DNA of 64,000 nt from positions 3,524,375-3,588,374 of the forward strand of contig CM039502.1 of the NCBI GenBank assembly GCA_022432975.1, written 5' to 3'. Below are positions 1 through 11,511 of the stretch, one piece after another. The position numbers and the translations under genes were made by a program. Position 1 is the first letter of the stretch; every line of letters begins with the position of its first letter. Origin of the DNA: Begonia masoniana. Taxonomy: Eukaryota > Streptophyta > Magnoliopsida > Cucurbitales > Begoniaceae. A model generated the notes under the pieces. That model did no database searches. It was not told the origin of the DNA and saw nothing but the letters and a program-made list of their open reading frames with translations.

Positions 1-1767
1 GGAAGTGTGATATAGATAAAATGGGTTAACGAAAAGGCAGTGACTACGTCAGCTGTTAACCCCATATTGCGAAAAATGACAAATTCTACTTAACCCTTTC
101 CCCACAAGATGCAAATTTGTTAGCCTTCTTCCCTTTTTAATGCTATCGTTCCTTCTTTCATGCTTCAACTTTTATTTTCTTTTAATATTTAACAAAATTA
201 AAACTCTGATAACATTTTTCGTATAAAATTAATTCTATACTACCCGAATTGGGTTTTATGCGAGTATTATACGTCGCGTTTTTTAAATAAAAAAAATCAT
301 TTTTTATGAACTATATTTCCAGCTTCTGAAAATTGTTGCAACTTTTAAAAAAATCACTTTTATTTTTTTGTAATAAAACACTTTACATTGATTAAAATTT
401 TGAAATAAGCACTTCTAACCTTCTAAAAGTAATCTCAAAAGAGAGGGTTAGAGTCATAAACTCGAAAATAGTCGCGAAAAAAGGGATCGGGAATGGACTT
501 AAATTGTAAAGCTTAGAGTTTTTATATTGGAAGCACATGGACCCAAGATGTCTTGGGTGTATTAGGACCAGATTAGGGTTGGTTGCCCTTGCGTGGGCAC
601 CCTTTGGCTGGGTCAACTAGGGCATATTACCCCACCATAACCACGCTTACAAACCCTAAAATGGACACCCTTGTTTTCATGTGCACTAATTTAAGGGCAT
701 CATTCCAAACGACGACCCACTTTCTGCTCTCTCTCTCTCTCTCCTCTCACAGATCATCTTTTTTCGGACAGAGAGAAAGAAGGTTGGAAGAACAACACTC
801 TTCTTCATTTTGTCCTCCCTAATTTCATTTGAAAAGCTCAACATAGATAATTATATATTCCGACTAATAGTTTATTTATTTTTGTTATTGTTACTCAATT
901 ATCATTGGCTTTTTATTCGATTAATTATTCAGAAATGATAAGCTAGATGATCAATAAGTCTTCATTTGCTTATCTGTATTGAAAGACTTGCTATAAATTA
1001 TGTAACATTAGGTGGGGTTTTCATTTAGTTGCAAGAACAATCGAGTTGACTCAATAATTATCTTAAATATCTTCATCTATTTAGATTTTGATTAATAACA
1101 TCCTCGTAAATTTGTGTCACACAGACAATTTATCTAATTGTTCTATTAATAACCGTCGATGTATGGTTAGAACACACTAAGTTGAAACATAATCTGAGAG
1201 AGAGAGAGAGGTGTTTTGATTTTGAATAATGTCACGTTTATTTTTTTATTATACTCTCTAAACATATCTGTTAACGTAGCAAATGTAGTAATTACTGTTT
1301 AATAAATAAGATAGAAACTCCAATTTTTTTGGTATAAAAGTGTTGTACACCTCATGCTCTTCTGTTGTCCTCCAATCATTCCTTAATTTTTTAAAATGTG
1401 AAGAGATCTCCTCCCTAACTTATTGGGCACGTAGAATCTTCATCAAAAAATGCAATAACACTATTATTAATTAAGGTTTAATTCTATTAATTACCTTAAT
1501 TTCATACCAGAATGTCCACATAGTTAAAATAAACATATGGTACGTCTACTTGATCTAGCTTTGTTTCATGTGGCAGGCAGTTTAATTATTTCTAATTGCT
1601 ATTAGGACACAATTAAGGCCATTTAATTATTAATTTGTTGGAATTATTATTATTCTTTTGTCAGTAATTAATTATATTGAGGGTAAATATGTCCTTAAAA
1701 AATTATAAGGTACCCTTCTTCGTTGACCCTTGGAATTCCAATGGCGGCCCCTCCGCCGATGGCCTTG

Positions 1768-1800
<33 letters not shown>

Positions 1801-2004
1801 CTACTCCTTGTATTAAAATGCAAGCCCGTATCTCTCTTTCTCTCTGTGCATTTAAATAGGAGAACAGATATAGTAACCACCATTAGCCAAGCAGATAAGG
1901 AGCAGAACAAAACAAAGGGAGCACAGCTTAACTGAGATATTGAGAAGGAGGAATTAGTTTCTTAAGTTTCGATTCTTCTCTTCTTCTTCTTCTTACTTTT
2001 GAAA
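1..2004. other. Intergenic DNA upstream of the CYP734A gene
   Basis: No coding region is supported. The stretch is AT-rich with short CT and GA runs (about 729-744, 1197-1210, 1768-1795). The last 250 bases look like the promoter and 5' leader of the P450 gene: a CT-rich tract, a TATA-like tttaaatag near 1851-1859, and a TTC-rich stretch just before the start codon. Short open frames at 1677-1935 only translate the CT microsatellite. Confidence 0.6.
1768..1795. repeat. (CT)n microsatellite in the CYP734A promoter/leader region
   Basis: About 14 uninterrupted CT units lie some 210 bases before the start codon. Similar tracts occur in intron 1 of the same gene (about 2662-2684) and after its stop codon (about 4659-4677). 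Confidence 0.9.
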
Positions 2005-4471
2005 ATGGTGGTTTTGCTTTGGTGGAGACCCAGAAAAATTGAATCCCATTTCTCCAAACAAGAAATCAGAGGACCCCCTTACCGGTTTTTCATCGGAAAT
2101 GTCAAGGAACTCGTCGGAATGATGACGACGGCCTCTTCTCAGCCCATGCCTCTCTCCCACAACATTCTTCCTCGGGTTCTTCCTTTCTTTCATCACTGGC
2201 GAAAAATCTATGGTAATGAATTCCCACTCTTCGTCTTCTCCCCTACTGTAATTTTTGTCCTATCTTCTTTCTTCTTTCATCTTTCTTTCTTTTTTGTTCA
2301 GGTTCAAAACTTTGTGAGTTTTAATGGCTTCTTTTTAGCTATTGGTACTTCTTTAGAAGGCTTTTTCAGGCTTTTCTGAGGTTTGATGCTTGATGTTGAA
2401 AGCTTTTGCAATTTTGCACTCATTTTCTAACAGCTTTTTCCTGATATTTCTTCTCATTTTCTTTCTTTTTCTCCTCATGCATTAATCAATCTTATTTCAA
2501 GAAATTAGACCTCTAACTTGAAACTGGATAATATATCTGTTGTTTTACTTACTTTTTTTTCCTGGTTTCCATGCATTTTGTTTTTCTGGGGGCTTGAATT
2601 TTGATAATGAACTTGTATCTGTTTGTTATTGGCAACAGTCACAGTTGTCTTCTTCCTCCTCCTCTCTCTCTCTCTCTCTCTCTGTAGGGTCTTACACTAT
2701 CCATGCTTTTTTTTTTCTGAGTTAATGGCTATCGTGTTTTTTTCTGCATCGAACTTCTTTTTATAAACTTGAAACATACAACTCTACTCTACGAGTCAGT
2801 TGCCATCTTAGTATAAGGCATTGGCCTTCATTTTTTTTTTTCTCTTTAATTTTAAAAATTTTCCGAAAGGTTCCACATTTCTGGTGTGGTTTGGACCCAA
2901 TTATCGACTCGCAGTCTCTGATCCAGACCTAATCCGTGAAATCTTCACCTCAAAAGCTGAATTTTACGAGAAAAACGAAGCTCACCCACTGATCAAACAG
3001 CTTGAAGGCGATGGCTTATTGAGCCTCAAGGGTGAAAAATGGGCGCACCATAGAAAACTCATCTCCCCCACTTTCCACATGGAAAATCTCAAAGTAAGTA
3101 ATTTGATTTTCATCTTTCTGTAAACCCATCAAATTCATCTAGTTTTTTCTTTAAAATCTCAGTCGATTTTTGTTTTTCTGTAGCTATCAATGCCGGTGAT
3201 CGCGAAAAGTGTCGTTGAAATGGCCGACAAGTGGTCGGAAATGTCGGATTCCGGAGAGGTGGAAATCGATGTATCCAAGTGGTTCCAAACCCTAACCGAA
3301 GATGTCATTACAAGAACCGCCTTTGGTAGTAGCTATGAAGATGGAAAAGCCATTTTCAAGCTCCAAGCTCTGCAAATGGAGATTGTTTCTCAAGCATTGC
3401 AGGAGGTTCATATTCCCGGTTATAGGTAACTAATAAAAACCGAATTACTCGAAAATACCAGCTTAATCTTAGTACTTTACGATATTCTATAGCTATCGAT
3501 GTGATTCGAACTAATAATACTTTGTCTATAGGTTTCTACCCACTAGAACAAACTGGAAATCGAGGAAGTTGGACCGGAAAATCAAGAAATCGTTGTCGAA
3601 GTTGATCGATCGTCGGATAGAAGACTCGAGTTCCGGCAAGGGTCTAAATCCCGACAAAAAGGGTTCAAAGGATTTATTAGGGTTGATGATCCAAGCTTCA
3701 AATTCAAGCGTTTCTTCAACTATCACTGTCAATGACATAGTTGAGGAGTGCAAGACCTTTTTCTTTGCTAGCAAACAGACAACATCCAATTTGCTGACGT
3801 GGACAGTTGTTCTCATGGCAATGCATCCACTGTGGCAGGATCTGGCACGTGACGAAGTGGTGACTGTGTGTGGATCACGTGATGTGCCCTCCAAGGATAA
3901 TATTATAAAGCTTAAGACGGTGAGTTAATGTGTGACATTTTTTGACAAAATATCCTAATGTTGTCATTTCGATTCAACATAATAATAGTTACAGTATTTG
4001 GGTGTGCAGCTTAGCAAGATATTAAATGAGTCACTGAGGTTATACCCGCCGATAGTTGCGACCATCAGACGCGCCAAAACCGACACAGAGCTCGGAGGAT
4101 ATAAAATTCCGAGTGGGACTGAGATTTTGATTCCAATCATAGCCGTTCATCATGATCACGCAATATGGGGAAACGATGCCAATGAATTCAACCCGGGTAG
4201 ATTCTCCGAAGGCGTCGCGCGTGCGGCCAACCATCCGATGGGGTTTTTCCCCTTTGGCCTCGGAGTTCGCACGTGCATCGGCCAAAACTTGGCCATTCTC
4301 CAAGCAAAACTAGCCCTTGCAATGATTCTCCAACGATTTTCATTCCGGTTGGGGGCCACCTATCAACATGCACCAACGGTTGAGATGCTACTTTACCCTC
4401 AATACGGAGCACCCATAATTTTCAAGGGCCTACCCGATCATCAGGTGGTGCATCAAGATCAAGGGTCCTGA
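2005..4471 (+). CDS. CYP734A1: Cytochrome P450 of family CYP734A (BAS1-like brassinosteroid C-26 hydroxylase)
   Basis: Five exons: 2005-2212, 2870-3093, 3184-3425, 3532-3919 and 4010-4471, with phases that join cleanly. The family inactivates brassinolide and castasterone by C-26 hydroxylation at the endoplasmic reticulum. Visible marks are WWRPRKIE and RGPPYRFFIGNVKEL near the N-terminus, WAHHRK in the C-helix region, the I-helix FFFASKQTTSN, the K-helix ExxR in NESLRLYPP, EFNPGRF, and the heme loop FGLGVRTCIG with its cysteine. The match runs the full length of the catalytic domain. Oddity: the first ATG sits only about five residues before WWRP. The hydrophobic anchor of roughly 30 residues that I recall in this family is missing, and an in-frame stop lies at 1963-1965. 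Either the anchor is on an unseen upstream exon, or the protein is N-terminally short. The family call is secure; the exact member is not. Confidence 0.93.
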
Positions 4472-5013
4472 TTCATTGTATGTTTAGTCTTGTGTGCACC
4501 CTAGTATGCTATAAGTTAAATGACCAAAACACCCTCATCTCTTCCTTGGACTAACATTTTTACACTGACATGTCTTCTTCATCATGATGTAGCTTTTATT
4601 TTGTATTAGGATTTTGATTAAAATAAAAGTATAATATTATTTACATTTCTGCCCCTGTCTCTCTCTCTCTCTCTCTCATCTCTCTAAAAAGTGAGAATTT
4701 AGGGTCTCTTGAGCCTCTCAAAAACAGGGTAATCCCAATAATCAAGTAGTGAAGTGAATTTTTAAAATAAATTTCAATTCCCAAAGCATATAGGTGTCCA
4801 CAATTTTATGCATAGATAATGAGCTTTTTTTTATTTCGAGTTAATCTTGCAAAACCCACATACGTAATTTCCCATCTTCCTTTTTCGCAATACTATCACT
4901 TTACTTCTTTTTGTGGGCAACAGCAAAAACTAAAAGAGCAGCACTAGTGAGATATTTAGATGCATTGCTTTTAGACGAACAATAGAAGAATATATTTTTG
5001 CAAACGTAAAGAG

Positions 5014-5052
<39 letters not shown>

Positions 5053-6078
5053 AAAATATCTAGTGATGCAATGTAACATCTCTAGTTCTCTTAATACAAT
5101 ATTGTGTGTTTTAGGCCAAAACATGCACAGTTTTATTTTCAGAATTATTCAAAACGCGTTGTAATAGATAGAAGTGAGAATTTTACTTATAAACCATTCA
5201 TTTTCAACTCTCTCAAGTGATTTGATATCGTGCACATCTACTATTATAGACTGGACTCTCATCCTAGGTCTTACTGGTTTTCGCATGGCGGACTGCCACG
5301 TAGAAATATTTTTTTAAAAGCAAGGTTATAATATTTATATTGGAAAAAAAAAACTTAAAAAGGATAAAACAGAATGATGTGCCTTTAAAAAAAGAGATAA
5401 GTCACAACACTAAGAAACCGGACATGATCTATGCTGTCTTCTTGCTCCATTTCTCACTAAGAAAAAAGGTCCAATTTTTGGTCTCTTTACCAATGAAATT
5501 TGCACTAAAGAAACACACTCAATCCAACTGTGTCTTTTCTTGGTTCGTAACACTGCATGTAAAGATCAAAAGCAACGACAAATAAACAGTGCTCAAGGCA
5601 TCAAATGTGGGTGTTTATTCCAACATGAAGCAGCCCCTTTCATTTTCTTTATTGGGTTTTGCAACAGTTTTGTTGTATTCTATGTCAAGATTTAAACCAA
5701 TTTGGAGCTATTCAAAAAAAATATGATTGAATTGTTGCTCCAGAGATCATCCCAGTGGCTGCCTGATTTTACGTGTCATTTTAATTAAGTTTAAGCATAT
5801 GCATTAGTTTAGGGAGATAAGATTTCATGGCGAAATCCTATCTTCTTTGTACTACTTTTAGGGTTCTTCTCATGCTTCTGTAAAAAGATAATAGTTTTTA
5901 GGGTTTTTGTTTATGGTTTCAAGGAAGCATGAGGTTAGGGATAAAGATGATATTTTTATATTTTATTTGTATTTTTCTTTTTGGTGCTTTTTTTGTTGAA
6001 GGAATCAACAGCATGCTTCTTACCATGTGATCTTCTCTTTCATTTACACCTTTTTCTTAATGATCTTCTCTCTCATTG

Positions 6079-6109
<31 letters not shown>

Positions 6110-7939
6110 AGTATCTATTTAAACTACCCTTTATTCTTCCTCATCACTATTGGACGTTGTGGTACAAAAGGACCACACTCGTTTTGCCCATGCAACGAGA
6201 GTGATTTGGATGAGTAATCTTTAACGAATAGAACAAAAAGATATTAAGAACTAAATTTGAATCAAAGCTAATGAAATGATATCAATAATTGGAACTATAA
6301 TCAAGAAGATTAGTGTGTCTTGTTTTGTTTAAGACAAAGTTAACATTCCAATAGATTCATCTCTAGAGAGAAAGATAAGGCTTTTTTTATTTTAATAAAT
6401 TAAAAAAATAAAAAAGAAAGTAGAAATATCATTTGGGTCCTCATCTGAACGAAGACAGAAACAACCAATCACAGTCCAATCTGCCCAATCTGATGATAAC
6501 TCGAGCATATTTCAACGCAACTCAAAGTGTAGTCATTTCGACGGAAACTTCTTGAAAGATGTTGGAAACAATAACCTTAGATTCTTCATACTGAAAACAG
6601 CTCATGAATTTATCACTCTCTCCTCACTTTCTCTCTCATCACTCTGTAACTCTCTGTCTGAGTCGCTCTCCTACTTCCTCCCACTCTCTTACTTTCTCTC
6701 TCTAAAAAAACCCACGTTAAAATAAGCAGTGTCTTTCCTTATTTTGTGCTGAAGAGCCAAAGAAAATGAGCTGGCCAATGGCTCTCCACCCATGATTAAT
6801 GGGAGCTTGTCGGTCTAGCAAATGCCCCTCGCAGTTATTATAATAAAATCTCAGTCTCTTCTCTGCCATTTGATTATTACTCAGTAACTACCAAGCGCTG
6901 CGATGGACAATCTGGCAGCCTTTATTTCTGTTGGGTTCGTTTAACTCACAGAGAGAGAGAGAGACAGATAACCAGAGAGAGAGACTACGAACAATGACCA
7001 TTTTTTTCAGTCGCGTTCACAACAAGAATCCAATAAAGATAGAGAGCTTTTGTCATTCATCGAGTGTTTTTAAGAGAGATAAACCTCATCGCAAATGAGA
7101 GAATCTTGTTTTTATGAAGACATCTCCTCTGCATGAAGAACTACGTGCAAACCTTCTATAACATCATCATCATCTTGATTCTTCAATTATCTCAACACCA
7201 TTAAAAGAAAAACACTAAACCTCCAAAAAAATTATATGAAAACCAGAGGGGGGACAGCAATTATGGAGAAGAGCAGATGGCGACATTGGGAGAGAACTCT
7301 GCGGAACCACAAAAATGGAATGCATATTTGCAGCCTTTTTGCAGGTCAATTTACACCCTCGATTGTAAAATTTAAAGGACAGCTATAGTTAAATGGTCTG
7401 GTCCAAAATTATTGGACAGAACTTTGTGGTGCTTGACTTACAAGAACTCCCATCCAATGCTATTTCCTTTTCTTCATATGACTGCAAAATGTTCGCATTC
7501 AGTTCATCTACAGGGGACCCAAAAAGTCTTGGGCTGTTAGCTTCACCAGAGAGAGAAAAGAAGTAAGATAATTCGTGATATCTACATTGGGGGATGACTA
7601 TAGACGTTATCAACCAAAATATTTCTACTAATGAAAACCGAAAACAACTTTCACATTTCGTTGAACACAAAAATAGGTCATAGTGATAAGTAATAAACAA
7701 ATAAGATCAGAAAAAAAAAATCATGGAATGAGAGCTTTGAAGGAAAAAACAATAGCAGGAAATGACTCATAATACCGCAGGGTAAGGAGCCAAGAGAGAA
7801 AAACCACGTTAGGAAAGACTCGTGTCTTATTAGCTAGTTGGTAAGATAATAGCTTACCATGGCGAAGTTAGTAATTGCTCAAAGAGGACCAACCACATCA
7901 GAACTGAGACACAAACCAGACTCTTACGCGAAGTAGATA

Positions 7940-8150
7940 GACACGGGCCAGTTCGATCCGGTTCCACCATGGAACCGAACCATGGCCGAACAGTTCCAAA
8001 TAATCGAAACTGGCCCGGAACCATCAGGTTCTGGATTTGAACCGGCTTCACGGCTCAGTTCCAGAATTCAAATAAAATTTTTTAAAAATTTATATTTTCG
8101 GTTGGTTTTTGGGCAGGTTGTTCTTGCAATGGGCCGGGTTGGGGTTGGTT
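7940..8150. repeat. Degenerate repeat with ggttcc/ggaacc motifs, possibly a hAT-like relic
   Basis: Dense alternating ccggttcc and ggaacc words resemble the subterminal sequence of the intact hAT-type element at 29725-30557. A gggccggg block lies near the right side. No clean terminal repeat or target duplication is visible, so this is only a resemblance. Confidence 0.35.
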
Positions 8151-9339
8151 TAGTTTAATAAATATGTTGTCAATGTGTCGTTAATCTTTAGTTTCTTCTT
8201 GTGCCTTATCTCAGCAACAAAACAGTTCTATATATATGACAGAAAATGGTTGAAAGGAGTCAACAGCAACTCCCTAAATACTAAGTTTTTCATTAGGAGC
8301 CTAGAAAAAATCTTGCTTGCATTGTAGGGGAGGTAATATAACTAATATCCAGCAGTTGTCTCTTCTCAGCTTTTATCAGACGGATGTAGAGATTACATCT
8401 GATTAAAAATGACAACCAATGAGTCCTAACTCAATTTTATCCGACATTTTAAGCTTCCTTCCAACCAATCAGCAAGTCAAGAACAATCAGAGCACGAAAA
8501 CACTAGGTTGTAAGACTTTTTACTCTATTAAATGCTAATTCCAACCCTACAATCTCAAGTTGACATTTTGTGAAGATAGGAGGATGATAGCATTCATTCC
8601 ATTTTGTGTGAAAGAATTCTCAACAAACATACAATTCAGAATGAATATCAACAAATAAATTTTGTTTGGGAGATTAGGAGGAGAATGGTAATGAAGTGAA
8701 GTTTGAGAACATCATTAGGTTTTGAAGCCAAGTATTCTTGAAGATACTGATGTTAAGCCGCTGCCATTCATTGCTTGCCCCTCCCAAAAAGATATGTAAG
8801 AACCTTAATTTGAAAGATGGGCGATTAAACAACAATGAGCAAATGTACATTCATACTCTCAACAACTCAATTTTGTTGTTGAGAAGCATTAGTCAATTAT
8901 AATGTAAATCAACACAAGCAAGATACCACAAATCTAGAGAAAAATCTCCCAACTCGAAAACCACAAGTCTAGTATAGACTCGAAAACTTTCTCGAGAGAT
9001 ATAAACATTCTTTTGATAATAGATAATTGATGGCCTCATCATTACCTTTCCACAACTATATAATTTTTAGCACGATCACACGTATTTTTTGCCACACATA
9101 CCCTTGTTCAGCACTAACTTTGCCCACGCCATCTAATTACAATTGTGGCCTATAATCTCCTAAAATACATATTCCCAAAGAGTCCCTCTCATCTATCCAT
9201 TCTCATGCACCAGTATGCATGGACCATACCTCATTTTTGGACAAAGATAAGGTCCTTTTGAAACATTCTATAATTGTATCTTACTCATTTGTTGGAAATC
9301 GCAATTTGTTGGAAAGTAGGAAAAACACTGCGCATACTT

Positions 9340-9443
9340 GTTTCAAAAGAAAGAGACAAGTCATACGGACATAATCATCAATGAAATAGACAAAATATCA
9401 AGATCCATAAACATTTGAAACACGATAGAGTCTCACACATCAG
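9340..9443 (-). mobile_element. Ty1/copia integrase-core fragment
   Basis: On the minus strand, two frames separated by a shift give the opening of a copia integrase core: SDV followed by a stop where W is expected, then VSNVYGS, a stop, and YFVYFIDDYVRMT. The FIDDY block is the conserved aspartate region of copia integrases. Stops and at least one frame change show that it is dead. No LTR can be assigned with confidence, although a sequence like a degraded primer site (tggtatcttgc on the minus strand) lies near 8920-8935. Confidence 0.6.
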
Positions 9444-10956
9444 TAAAGTACAATTAAGGAAAGAAAATAACAAGGTATTATATTTAGCTAAAATACAATT
9501 AAAGCAGTAAGATCATCTAACAACCTTGTTTTTGCAAAAGTATAAGTACATGTAATTTGTTGATTGTATGGTTTTTCCCCCCTATGTATTTGCTGGCACT
9601 GTAGTTCGATCGTGGATTTTTTTTTTTTATGAATTTCCAAAATATGAGTGTGTGACTTATTATAATTGATCCTATGGATACTACAAAAAAAAATCTGTCA
9701 TCTTGATAAAAATGGTTTTATTTCGTTAGATATTCAGTCTAGTCTAGGATATGGAGCGCGTAATATATGAAATAAATTCAAAAATATTATAACTAGCGTC
9801 TTGGTTTGATGACCATTTGAGGTTTTCTATTATAAGCATGATCAACAACACCATGCCACTGGATTAAGAAGATGACTACTATATGAATCAATAGCAAAAC
9901 TCCGAAAGAAAATACCCTGAGCAACATAGTGATTAAATCAATTGATATGTTTTCAGAGGTTTAGATATGTGCTTCAAATCAAACAGAGACGAATGTTCTC
10001 ACAAAGAAATTAATTCAGTGGCTGAAATGTAGCATTTGACAACTAAAGGGAGCACAGATATGGATCTAGTTAACAAAGAAATGAAAATGTGCCTTCAAAT
10101 CAATAATATAAGAAAGTTCTTTTTCTCTAACTTTGTAAGAAATAGCTAATGACGTTCAAAAAGCAGCAAGGAAAATTACAAAGAACCAGTCTACAAGTAC
10201 TCAAAACAAAGGATGACGAGACTTGCAGAGACAGGACACAAGAGGTATTGGAGTCAAAAATTTATTCAAAAAAGTCAACTTGGTTGGACACAAAAATGAT
10301 GTTATGATTTATGGCCTTTCTTTTTCGCTTCTTACAATGGATTTACTACCCAAGTTTTACCTCGACTAATTATTTAATTTGAAGAGTTGTCATGCAGAAA
10401 TGTCAATCACAGGACTATTGCTCCAACCAACATTTAGATGATAGTCCAAATACTAAGGAAACATATTCAATGCCAAACTACATCAAATTCGTTAAAGGTT
10501 ATAGTTGAATTGAGATTTCTTACCTGATTTTACGTAATTTTGTTCCTTTCTCACAAATTACTCATGGATAGCTATGGCATAAATCCAGGTAATACAATGC
10601 AATCATGATAAAAAAAAAGACTGATAAAGTTGAGATATAATGATTTGCAAGACCAATGTTAGACTCAGAAAACTCGTTTCTACCCAATAAACTAATTAAT
10701 TGTGGGAGTTCAAAAGATGAGTAAATAACATATTCATCCATCTAAAACTTATTTGGCAGTGATAAAACAAATGAATGGATAAATAGAGGTCCCGATAAGA
10801 CGGTGTAGAAATTTTGGGATGCCATTATATTTCTCCCAAAACATTCTCTAAGAAAAGAAACAAACTTTCAAGGTGATGGTAAACTAAACATGAAGGTCAA
10901 AGCAAAGCTAGAACCAATGACTTACATCGTCTTCCTCGTTTTGTTGAAATTAAAGG

Positions 10957-11511
10957 TCAGTCATATCCCTTCCCCAAACAGTTTAGACATCGTTGCACCC
11001 TGTAAAACCGTGAGAAGAATTTAAAAAAAAAAAAAACATAAAAAGTTCAAACAAAGCAAAACACCCACTCAGATTGCTTCAATTTAAGTATTGCAATTAT
11101 GCAATTAGACTATGAGACCAATACCTAGTATAGAAGCTTATAAAAACAAAAAAACTAACCGGTTTCCCTCACAAGTAGGACACACACAAGGGTTAATAGC
11201 AATAGGATCATGTAAAGGCGACCATTCAATGTTTGCATTCCCTTTGCACAGTTTGCAAATATAAAACCCTTTTCCCCTGCAAGAAGTGCAAGACGAAGCA
11301 ATTTTTTTCTGCAACAAACGACAACAGATGAGACAAAAATAGCTGACGAAATCAAACTTTAGAAAGACCCAGAAGAAAAACACACCCGTTTAGCTTCTGC
11401 GACGAATCGGAGAGTTCGGATAGTAAGGTAGGAAGCAACGTTTAGAGTGCAGAAGCCCCCGACGATGATGGCGGTGCCGGTGAAGAATGTCCGCAATTGG
11501 CTCGGAATCAT
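10957..11511 (-). CDS. Small DnaJ-type cysteine-rich (CxxCxGxG) protein, 105 aa
   Basis: Three exons on the minus strand: 11511-11386, 11308-11160 and 10999-10957. Splice sites are canonical and phases fit. The protein begins MIPSQLRTFF and then has one hydrophobic segment (about residues 10-30, GTAIIVGGFCTLNVASYL). It follows with four CxxC knuckles: CTSCRGKG, CKLCKGN, CPTCEGN and CLNCLGKGYD. These resemble the zinc-binding domain of DnaJ and BSD2 proteins, but there is no J domain. Plants have short proteins of this design annotated as DnaJ-related; the function is not established to my knowledge. The N-terminal segment could be a membrane anchor or part of an organelle-targeting signal. 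The start is the only ATG in frame; an upstream TTG extension is not needed. Confidence 0.85.

Larger units (their letters stand above)
4472..10956. other. Long intergenic region, no supported gene
   Basis: About 6.5 kb without a convincing coding gene. It holds a T-tract at about 5018-5051, CT/GA tracts (6079-6106, 6949-6964), a proline/serine-poor low-complexity stretch at 6600-7330 with no open frame, a degenerate repeat rich in ccggttcc motifs near 7940-8150, and a copia integrase fragment near 9340-9443. The longest open frames (near 5340, 5981 and 7389) show no recognisable domain. Confidence 0.6.

Noticed and set aside
1677..1935. Short ORFs on both strands before the P450 gene, one with a hydrophobic Leu/Ser run
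   Set aside because: They only translate the CT microsatellite. The hydrophobic run looks like a membrane anchor but is out of context and has no splice support.
6600..7340. Possible non-coding RNA gene or microRNA precursor
   Set aside because: CT/GA-rich and open-frame-free, but I found no known microRNA sequence or convincing hairpin.
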